Source of the DNA: Woeseia sp.
Lineage (GTDB): Bacteria > Pseudomonadota > Gammaproteobacteria > Steroidobacterales > Woeseiaceae
Assembly (NCBI GenBank): GCA_003229095.1
Contig: QIHS01000147.1
Span: 1-18,038, forward strand
Direction: 5' to 3'
DNA: 18,038 nt
Position numbers and translations under genes: made by a program. Of the stretch, positions 7,794 through 13,844 are shown in pieces. A model generated the notes under the pieces. That model saw nothing but the letters and a program-made list of their open reading frames with translations. It ran no database searches and was not told where the DNA came from. Each line of letters starts with the position of its first letter. Within the stretch, counting starts at the first letter, position 1.

Positions 7794-8417
7794 ATGACAC
7801 CGGAACAATTCTCCAAGGAGTCGACTTCCCTGTGCGAAACGGGCCAACTGTTCGGCCAGCGTGGCTGGTGTCGGGCAACCAGCGGAAATTTCTCTCTGCG
7901 TGTCGACAATACTTTCTGCCTGATCACACAATCCGGCCGCGATAAATCGCAGCTTGTATCAAGCGACCTGATGCTGTGTGACCTTGAGGGAAACGCCCTG
8001 GACTCGCGATTGAAGCCATCGGCGGAAACTCTGCTGCATACTCAATTGTATCAACTGGATGAATCCATCAATGCAGTCCTGCACACTCATTCGGTCAACG
8101 CGACACTCTTGTCTCGCCACAACGAGTCCGGTTTGATTTTCCGTGGTTTCGAAATGCAGAAAGCGCTGGCGGGAATCGAATCGCACGACGACGAAGTTAC
8201 CTTATCGATTTTCGGCAACAATCAGGATATTCGCGCGCTCACAAACACGATTGTCGACGCGTGGCATCGCGATGCGATCACGGCGCCCGGTTTTCTGATT
8301 CGAGGACACGGTCTGTATGCCTGGGGTCAGGATATCGCAGAGGCACGCCGGCACATCGAGGGGCTCGAGTTTCTCCTTGAGTGCAAATGGCAAGAAACGC
8401 TGGCGGGGTTGTCATGA
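7794..8417 (+). CDS. mtnB: methylthioribulose-1-phosphate dehydratase
   Basis: A 207-residue class-II aldolase/adducin-fold enzyme of methionine salvage. It dehydrates 5-methylthioribulose-1-phosphate to the 2,3-diketo intermediate in the cytoplasm. Zinc-ligand residues are visible: His97 and His99 in HTHSVNATLLS and His172 in RGHGLYAWG. The probable acid/base Glu78 is in KPSAETLLH. The length is normal for MtnB. The stop codon overlaps the mtnC start by four bases (ATGA), and MtnC catalyses the next step, which fixes the assignment against other class-II aldolases such as fuculose or ribulose-phosphate enzymes. The upstream genes of the pathway (mtnP/mtnN, mtnK, mtnA) are not in the window. 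Confidence 0.93.
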   Translation: MTPEQFSKESTSLCETGQLFGQRGWCRATSGNFSLRVDNTFCLITQSGRDKSQLVSSDLMLCDLEGNALDSRLKPSAETLLHTQLYQLDESINAVLHTHSVNATLLSRHNESGLIFRGFEMQKALAGIESHDDEVTLSIFGNNQDIRALTNTIVDAWHRDAITAPGFLIRGHGLYAWGQDIAEARRHIEGLEFLLECKWQETLAGLS

Positions 8418-9091
8418 CGACCAAGGCAGTCGTGACAGATATCGAGGGCACGACAACCTCGATTAATTTTGTGCACAGCGTCCTCTTTCCCTACGCAAGC
8501 CGCGAGCTGCCCGAATTCGTTCGCTCAAACCAGGACAAGGCAGAAATTGCCGATTTGCTGAACAGAACCCGCGCTGACGCGGGTGAATCCGACGCCTCCG
8601 TTGAACGCGTCATCAATATTCTCCTGGGGTGGATTGATGAGGATCGGAAAGCCATGCCACTTAAGGCATTACAGGGCCACATCTGGAAAACAGGATACGA
8701 AAAAGGCGATTTCACGGGACACGTCTACGTTGACGTGCCCGACAGATTGCGAAGATGGTCAGCAATGGATATCTCTTTGTATGTCTATTCCAGCGGTTCG
8801 GTAGCCGCACAACAATTGCTGTTTGGCTACAGTGATGCAGGTGACCTGCGGCCGTTATTTACTGGCTATTTCGACACGACCATCGGGCATAAGAAAGAAC
8901 CTGGGTCTTACCTGAAAATCGTCGCGTCCCTGGCCTTGCCTGCCGCCGGTATATTGTTCTTGTCCGACATTGCAGATGAACTCGATGCCGCTGCATCTGC
9001 AGGAATGAAAACGACGCAGCTTGTTCGATGTGACGATGTTCTTGTCGGCTCACATCCGGTAGCAACGACTTTCGATGGAGTAGAAATCTAA
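8414..9091 (+). CDS. mtnC: enolase-phosphatase E1 (2,3-diketo-5-methylthiopentyl-1-phosphate)
   Basis: A 225-residue HAD-superfamily enzyme that enolises and then dephosphorylates the MtnB product to acireductone. The start is taken as ATG 8414, which overlaps the mtnB stop (ATGA); an in-frame ATG at 8381 would add eleven residues inside mtnB with no family match. The HAD nucleophile region VVTDIEGTTTSI carries Asp9 and Glu11, the typical E1 variant of DxDxT. HAD motif II is in VYSSGS, motif III is the Lys of GHKKEPGSY, and the acidic motif IV is in LFLSDIADELDAA. All steps of a working catalytic site are present. The neighbouring mtnB and mtnD confirm the role in methionine salvage. Confidence 0.95.
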   Translation: MTTKAVVTDIEGTTTSINFVHSVLFPYASRELPEFVRSNQDKAEIADLLNRTRADAGESDASVERVINILLGWIDEDRKAMPLKALQGHIWKTGYEKGDFTGHVYVDVPDRLRRWSAMDISLYVYSSGSVAAQQLLFGYSDAGDLRPLFTGYFDTTIGHKKEPGSYLKIVASLALPAAGILFLSDIADELDAAASAGMKTTQLVRCDDVLVGSHPVATTFDGVEI

Positions 9092-9092
9092 A

Positions 9093-9638
9093 ATGAGTCA
9101 CTTAACAATTTATGCAGAAGCCAATTCAGAGACACCGATCTTCAGCAGCGCCGACTTTGCCGAAATTACAGAGCAACTCCGCCAGGCCGGCATCCGCATT
9201 GAACGATGGAATGCCGATCAGGCACTGGCTGACGATGCTGACAACGAAGCGATCATTGCTGCTTACCAGGAGGATATCGATCGCCTGGTCGCCGAACGCG
9301 GCTATCAAACCTGGGATGTCGTCAGCATGCGTGCTGATCATCCGAACAAGGACGCGTTCCGGAGAAAGTTTCTCGATGAGCACACACACGCTGAAGACGA
9401 AGTACGATTTTTCGTGCGTGGTCAGGGCCTGTTCGTCATACATGAAAATGGAATGGTCTACTCAATATTGTGCGAGAAAGACGACCTGATCTCAGTCCCT
9501 GCCGAGACCAAACACTGGTTCGACATGGGGCCAAATCCCAATTTCACCGCCATCAGGCTGTTCAACAATCCGGAAGGCTGGGTCGCGAATTTTACCAACG
9601 ATGAAATCGCCGCAAGATTTCCGTTTTTGGACAATTAG
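9093..9638 (+). CDS. mtnD: acireductone dioxygenase (cupin)
   Basis: A 181-residue cupin that uses O2 to convert acireductone to 4-methylthio-2-oxobutanoate plus formate with bound Fe(II); the Ni(II) form of the same protein gives an off-pathway product including CO. The four metal ligands of the family are at the expected spacing: His97, His99 and Glu103 in HTHAEDE, and His141 in ETKHWFDMG. It starts one base after the mtnC stop, so it is the last member of this tight operon. The final transamination to methionine (MtnE) must be encoded elsewhere: the two PLP enzymes downstream are respectively exported and frameshifted, and neither resembles MtnE. Confidence 0.95.
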   Translation: MSHLTIYAEANSETPIFSSADFAEITEQLRQAGIRIERWNADQALADDADNEAIIAAYQEDIDRLVAERGYQTWDVVSMRADHPNKDAFRRKFLDEHTHAEDEVRFFVRGQGLFVIHENGMVYSILCEKDDLISVPAETKHWFDMGPNPNFTAIRLFNNPEGWVANFTNDEIAARFPFLDN

Positions 9639-9688
9639 CGCGCGAAAAACGAATTGGTCCGCGACTTAATCAAGAAGCAATCACTTCA

Positions 9689-9806
9689 GGACATCCACTT
9701 TTTTCGTCCTTTGCCAGCACCTCGTTACTGCTGAGTAACATATTTAAAAACAAACACTTGTGCACAATGACAGCCTCTATTCGAGAAATAGAAACGATGG
9801 ATGTCC
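9689..9806. repeat. structured leader: long-range inverted repeat with inner dyads
   Basis: GGACATCCA (9689-9697) and TGGATGTCC (9798-9806) are exact reverse complements enclosing 100 bases. Inside lie GTTACT-GCTG-AGTAAC (9724-9739, a perfect six-pair hairpin with a tetraloop), the perfect palindrome TTGTGCACAA (9758-9767), and CTATT-CGAGA-AATAG (9777-9791). No coding frame with family resemblance exists here. The region could end the mtn operon, carry operators, or form a folded 5' leader for the quinoprotein gene. It is the bulk of the 297-base gap between mtnD and the next gene. Confidence 0.5.
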
Positions 9807-9837
9807 CCATTTCAGGGCCCCACATTTCCGAAAAAAG

Positions 9838-9898
9838 GGCTTGAAGCGAAAATACGTGACAGACCATGCGAAACGCTCGCTTCGAAGCCGTTTTTTTT
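9838..9898 (+). terminator. terminator-like hairpin, possible attenuator before the quinoprotein gene
   Basis: GGCTTGAAGCGA (9838-9849) pairs with TCGCTTCGAAGCC (9877-9889) with a single bulged base. A run of eight T residues follows at 9891-9898. The 27-base loop contains a competing short stem (GCGA 9868-9871 with TCGC 9877-9880). It lies 200 bases past mtnD but only about 25 bases before the ribosome binding site of the next gene, so it may be the mtn terminator or an attenuator in the quinoprotein leader. Confidence 0.6.
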
Positions 9899-9935
9899 GA
9901 TGTATCCTGCTTGCGAAAACATCAGGGGGAAGACG

Positions 9936-11915
9936 ATGATAAAATTAGCTGCTGCGCTGGCCTGCGGAATAATCTTTGTAAGTCCGGCCTATTCACAAGC
10001 GCCGGGCACTGCGGACGGACAGTGGCACTATCTTGGCGGCGATTCTGCGCATACACGCTACTCTCCTGCCGACAAAATCGATGCCGATAACTTTGCCGAC
10101 CTCGAAGAGGCCTGGGTCTGGAACGGAGCAAGTTTCAACGCTGCCAGCGGTCGGTCAACGCCAAGTTACATTGACGGCATCCTGTACACGGTCGCAGGTC
10201 CGCGCCGGCATGTTGTTGCAATCGATCCTGCATCCGGTGAGACCATCTGGTCATACCGCGAACCAAATACCACACGCTATGAATACTCGATGCGAAAAGA
10301 CTATGGCAAAGGAATTGCCTACGCGAAGGTCGATGGCCGCGGTGTCATATACATCGTCTCACCAGGCTTTTTCCTGACTGCATTGGATGCAAAGACGGGC
10401 GAACCACTGGAAGGCTTCGGCAAACCGGTTCTGGTGGAAGGATTTCCAGAGACTGGCGTCGTCGATATGCTGGCCGACCTTGGTCACGACTACGATGCCT
10501 ATGAAGGTATCGACCTGGAGACGGGCTACATCACAAGTTCATCGCCACCGATCGTTGTCAACGGCGTCATCGTCGTCGGCAACTCTGCAGAGCAAGGATA
10601 CAACCAGTCACGCGTTGAAAACATTCCCGGTGACATCCTTGGCTACGACGCAAAGACAGGTGAATTTCTGTGGAAGTTCAACGTACTACCCGGTCCCGGC
10701 GAATTCGGTCACGAAACATGGGAAAACGATGCCTGGAAGTGGACCGGCGACATCTCCTCCTGGGCGCCGTTATCGGCAGACCAGGAACGCGGCATCGTAT
10801 ACGTGCCGACCAACGGCGCAACGCTCGATTTTTACGGCGGATTCCGGCCGGGCGACAACCTCTTCAGCACCAGCCTGATCGCGCTGGATGTCAAAACAGG
10901 TGAACGATTGTGGCATTTTCAACTGGTTCACCACGACATCTGGAATTACGACACACCCACAGCACCGGTGCTGCTCGACGTTGAGATGAACGGTGAGATC
11001 GTGCCTATCGTTGCGCAAACCACCAAACAATCATTTGTCTACACGTTCAATCGGGAAACCGGAGAACCGATCTGGCCAATAGAAGAGCGGCCGGTACCCG
11101 CGTCGAAGATTCCGGGCGAGCATCTGTCGGCAACCCAGCCTTTTCCCAGCAAACCAGCACCGTACGACCAGCAGGGTCTCAGCGAAGACGACCTGATGGA
11201 CTTCACGCCCGAACTGCGTCAACGCACGATTGATATCCTGGCCGACTACGAAACGGGCCCGCTTTTCCAGCCACCGCTGCACCGTGGAAATGACCTCGGC
11301 AAAATAGGTTCGCTGTGGTGTCCGGGTGATATCGGTGGCGTCAATATTGACGGGCCGGCTGTGGCCGACCCGACCACCGGTATTCTTTACGTCACCTCGC
11401 GCAAACACTGCACGACCCGCATCATCGCGCCAGGCAGTGTACGCGACGCGATTATCGACGCACCCACCGGCTCGACCGTTGCAGACTATGCCGTACTAAG
11501 TGGCTTCGGTGTTCGCGGCCCGGATGGCCTGAATATTTTCAAGCCACCTTATAGTCGAATCACCGCGATCGACATGAACACGGGCGAGCATTTGTGGTGG
11601 ATACCGGTTGGCGAGACACCTGACGCCGTGCTCAATCATCCCGATCTGCAGGGCATGGATATTCCAAACACGGGTTATGGTTTGAGAGTGGCTCAAATGA
11701 CAATAACGCCGACTTTGCTGATTTACGCGGGCAACCTGAGTGACGGCACACCGACCTTGTTTGCCGTGGACAAAGCGACTGGCGCCACCCTTGACCAGGT
11801 TGAAATGCCGGCGGAAAGCAACTACGGCATGATGACCTATGTGCACCAGGACAAGCAGTACATCATCCTGCAATCAGGTCCGACATTGACAGCAATCGCC
11901 CTGGCGGAATTCTAA
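9936..11915 (+). CDS. periplasmic PQQ-dependent dehydrogenase, glucose-dehydrogenase-like
   Basis: A 659-residue quinoprotein with an eight-bladed propeller, expected to oxidise an alcohol, sugar or polyol in the periplasm with bound PQQ. I chose ATG 9936 because of its AGGGGGAAG ribosome binding site (9924-9932) and the Sec signal MIKLAAALACGIIFVSPAYS (cleavage near 20/21); the in-frame ATG at 9801 lies before the terminator-like hairpin. The blade-start motif GGDSAHTRYSPADKI, the segment HHDIWNYDTP (His332, His333, Asp334, Asp339) and TQPFPSKP resemble the membrane glucose/quinate dehydrogenase family, in which the HHDxW region supplies the catalytic Asp. The five-helix N-terminal membrane domain of that family is absent, as is the adjacent Cys-Cys pair of methanol dehydrogenases. 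The cytochrome c gene follows with no gap, so electrons probably go to it and not straight to quinone. The substrate is unknown. Confidence 0.88.
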   Translation: MIKLAAALACGIIFVSPAYSQAPGTADGQWHYLGGDSAHTRYSPADKIDADNFADLEEAWVWNGASFNAASGRSTPSYIDGILYTVAGPRRHVVAIDPASGETIWSYREPNTTRYEYSMRKDYGKGIAYAKVDGRGVIYIVSPGFFLTALDAKTGEPLEGFGKPVLVEGFPETGVVDMLADLGHDYDAYEGIDLETGYITSSSPPIVVNGVIVVGNSAEQGYNQSRVENIPGDILGYDAKTGEFLWKFNVLPGPGEFGHETWENDAWKWTGDISSWAPLSADQERGIVYVPTNGATLDFYGGFRPGDNLFSTSLIALDVKTGERLWHFQLVHHDIWNYDTPTAPVLLDVEMNGEIVPIVAQTTKQSFVYTFNRETGEPIWPIEERPVPASKIPGEHLSATQPFPSKPAPYDQQGLSEDDLMDFTPELRQRTIDILADYETGPLFQPPLHRGNDLGKIGSLWCPGDIGGVNIDGPAVADPTTGILYVTSRKHCTTRIIAPGSVRDAIIDAPTGSTVADYAVLSGFGVRGPDGLNIFKPPYSRITAIDMNTGEHLWWIPVGETPDAVLNHPDLQGMDIPNTGYGLRVAQMTITPTLLIYAGNLSDGTPTLFAVDKATGATLDQVEMPAESNYGMMTYVHQDKQYIILQSGPTLTAIALAEF

Positions 11916-12323
11916 ATGAGCCGAGCGTCACGACCCCTGTTAGCGACTGGAACCGCCCTGCTCTGCCTTGTCCTGTGGTCAGCTGCGTCAGCAGATCCCC
12001 GCACGTTGAATGACGGCGTCTATACAAAAGCGCAGGCCAAAACAGGTGAGACCTTGTACGCGAGCCAGTGCCTGCTTTGTCATGACAAAAAATACTTCCG
12101 ACCGATTCTGAAGCGGTGGGAGGGCCAGCCGATCACGATCTTGTTCACTGTGATGAGCACCTCAATGCCCGAGAGCAACCCCGGCTTTCTAAGTGAGAAA
12201 GAATATGTCGATATTCTTGCCTATATCCTGTCATTGAGCCGTTATGTTACGGGCGAAACTGAATTGGACTACAAAGACGGCGCACTCGATGAGGTCATCG
12301 TCGAGGCCCGTAAACGGCCCTAG
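11916..12323 (+). CDS. periplasmic monohaem cytochrome c with TonB-box-like tail
   Basis: A 135-residue class-I cytochrome c. The signal peptide is LLATGTALLCLVLWSAASA (cleavage near 26/27). The haem site is Cys52-Leu-Leu-Cys55-His56, and Met84 in STSMPESNPG is the probable sixth iron ligand. The helix around EKEYVDILAYILSL is the usual C-terminal packing helix. The ATG directly follows the TAA of the quinoprotein gene, so translation is probably coupled and the protein is the likely electron acceptor of that enzyme, handing on to an oxidase. The C-terminus is odd: after the cytochrome fold ends (about residue 110) there is an extension closing with LDEVIVEARKRP, which resembles the TonB box of TonB-dependent receptors. 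Confidence 0.88.
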   Translation: MSRASRPLLATGTALLCLVLWSAASADPRTLNDGVYTKAQAKTGETLYASQCLLCHDKKYFRPILKRWEGQPITILFTVMSTSMPESNPGFLSEKEYVDILAYILSLSRYVTGETELDYKDGALDEVIVEARKRP

Positions 12324-12373
12324 CTCGCCCGCGCCCATAACGCTCGCCTGAAGCGTGCGATCGCCCGCAAATC

Positions 12374-12382
12374 TGCTATTCT
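12374..12382 (+). promoter_or_regulatory. candidate extended -10 promoter of the exported PLP enzyme gene
   Basis: TGCTATTCT at 12374-12382 is a good extended -10 element. No convincing -35 is visible, which extended -10 promoters can tolerate. Transcription would begin near 12389 with a 40-base leader ending in the strong AGGGGGAG ribosome binding site at 12418-12425. This suggests the PLP enzyme and second quinoprotein can be expressed apart from the first quinoprotein/cytochrome pair. A short stem, ACGCT/AGCGT (12340-12356), lies just upstream without a T run. Confidence 0.4.
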
Positions 12383-12429
12383 TCGGGGGCCTACTAGCTC
12401 AGGCTCATAAAAACAACAGGGGGAGCAAG

Positions 12430-13797
12430 ATGTCGAAGTCCACAGGATTAGACCGAAGAAATTTCCTCAAGGGTGCCGGTTTAACCGCACTCGCCGGTGC
12501 AGCCAGTGTCGGAGGTGTCGCCAGCAGCGCATCTGCGGCCGCAACGGAAGGACCAAGCTATTTCAGGAAAGGCAAATACGACTTCGACACAATTTATAGC
12601 CGTATCGGCACAGACTGTGTGAAGTGGGATGACCAGATCACACTATTCGGCGACAAAGTCAAAGTTGGCATGGGCATCGCTGATATGGATTTCCGTGCCG
12701 CACCATGCATCGGTGACGCGATGTCGCAGCGCCTGCAACACGAAAACTGGGGCTACCTGCGTGCAGACGGATTGAACTCGTACATTGAGGCGATTACCGA
12801 TTGGAATCGCGAGAGACACAATCTCGATGTCGACCCTGCTTCAATCGTAGTCGCGACCGGCGTGCATCCCGGCCTTATCGCAACACTCAAAACATTCTCA
12901 CCACCGGCCAGCAAAGTCCTGATGATGACGCCAACTTACAATGGTTTCTATTCAGACCTTACGCGATCGCAAACGATCAAGAATGAAAGCGTAATGATCT
13001 TTGAAAATGGTCGTTACACCGTTGACTGGGATGATTTCGAAGCCCGCATGACCTCCGACACGCATTCGTTGTTGCTTTGCAATCCGCAAAACCCGACAGG
13101 CAATGTGTGGTCGGAAGACGATTTGCTACGTATTGGCGAATTGTGTCTAAAACACCAGGTGGTCGTCCTCGCAGACGAAATTCACGCAGACTTCGTACGG
13201 GAAGGCGTCAAATACACGCCATTCGCCAGTTTGCCGGATAAAGATATCGTCAATAACAGTGTGTCTTTCAAAGCAATCACGAAGACCTTCAGCATGCCGG
13301 CATCGAAAAATGCCTACTGGTTTTCGACCAACCCCGTATTTCTGGAACGCATCAAAGTAAACCACCGGCCGGACATCAATACGCTTGGCGTCGTTGCCAA
13401 TGAGGCCGCCTATCGGCATGGCGCAGACTGGCTGGACCAATTGCTGCCCTACCTTGATGCAAACCACCAATACGTCGAGGACTTTCTGATCGAGAACCTG
13501 CCGCAGGTCGGTTACACCAAGGCCGAAGGCACGTTCCTGAGCTGGCTGCATTTTGACGAAATTATGGATGCGGTTGGCGTCGTGGAAACGTCCGCGGCGA
13601 GTCAGAATACGGACAATCCGATGACTGAGACCGAGGCCTTCGAAGCCTGGCTGGTTGAAAACGCCGGTGTCCAGCTAAACGACGGCGAAGGATACGGCAA
13701 GGGCGGTGAGCGCAGTATGCGAATGAACATCGGAACGTCCCGCCAACAAATCGTGACAGCAATGAACAGCATGGCAGAAGCGATCAACAATATCTGA
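12430..13797 (+). CDS. Tat-exported MalY/PatB-like PLP enzyme (C-S lyase or aminotransferase)
   Basis: A 455-residue fold-type I PLP enzyme of the MalY/PatB group, whose known members are cystathionine beta-lyases and related C-S lyases. ATG 12430 is chosen for its AGGGGGAG site and because it starts a Tat signal: DRRNFLKGAG with Arg9-Arg10, then a hydrophobic Ala/Gly stretch and an ASAAA cleavage region near residue 37. The mature part shows GIADMDFRAAP (substrate side), CNPQNPTG (217-224), the PLP pyridine-binding Asp249 in ADEIHADF, the probable Schiff-base Lys285 in ITKTFSMPASK, and the carboxylate-binding Arg431 in MRMNIG. The usual SPSKTFN around the Lys is altered to AITKTFS, and an insertion around 378-405 is extra. 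A PLP enzyme folded in the cytoplasm and exported by Tat is unusual for this family. It sits between two quinoprotein genes. The activity could be C-S lyase, aminotransferase or racemase. Confidence 0.85.
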   Translation: MSKSTGLDRRNFLKGAGLTALAGAASVGGVASSASAAATEGPSYFRKGKYDFDTIYSRIGTDCVKWDDQITLFGDKVKVGMGIADMDFRAAPCIGDAMSQRLQHENWGYLRADGLNSYIEAITDWNRERHNLDVDPASIVVATGVHPGLIATLKTFSPPASKVLMMTPTYNGFYSDLTRSQTIKNESVMIFENGRYTVDWDDFEARMTSDTHSLLLCNPQNPTGNVWSEDDLLRIGELCLKHQVVVLADEIHADFVREGVKYTPFASLPDKDIVNNSVSFKAITKTFSMPASKNAYWFSTNPVFLERIKVNHRPDINTLGVVANEAAYRHGADWLDQLLPYLDANHQYVEDFLIENLPQVGYTKAEGTFLSWLHFDEIMDAVGVVETSAASQNTDNPMTETEAFEAWLVENAGVQLNDGEGYGKGGERSMRMNIGTSRQQIVTAMNSMAEAINNI

Positions 13798-13801
13798 CGT
13801 T

Positions 13802-13819
13802 GAGCGGGCCTGGCCGCTC
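13802..13819 (+). other. hairpin in the spacer before the second quinoprotein gene
   Basis: GAGCGG-GCCTGG-CCGCTC forms a perfect six-pair GC-rich stem in the 47-base gap between the PLP enzyme and the second quinoprotein. No T run follows, so it is unlikely to terminate transcription. It may protect or partition the transcript; the next gene keeps its own strong ribosome binding site (GGGGGAG, 13833-13839). Confidence 0.4.
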
Positions 13820-13844
13820 GCAGTGACAATGTGGGGGAGCAACA

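Noticed and set aside
12430..13797. The MalY/PatB-like enzyme as MtnE, completing methionine salvage
   Set aside because: It has a Tat leader and so acts outside the cytoplasm, while the salvage intermediates are cytoplasmic; it also lies in a different transcription unit.
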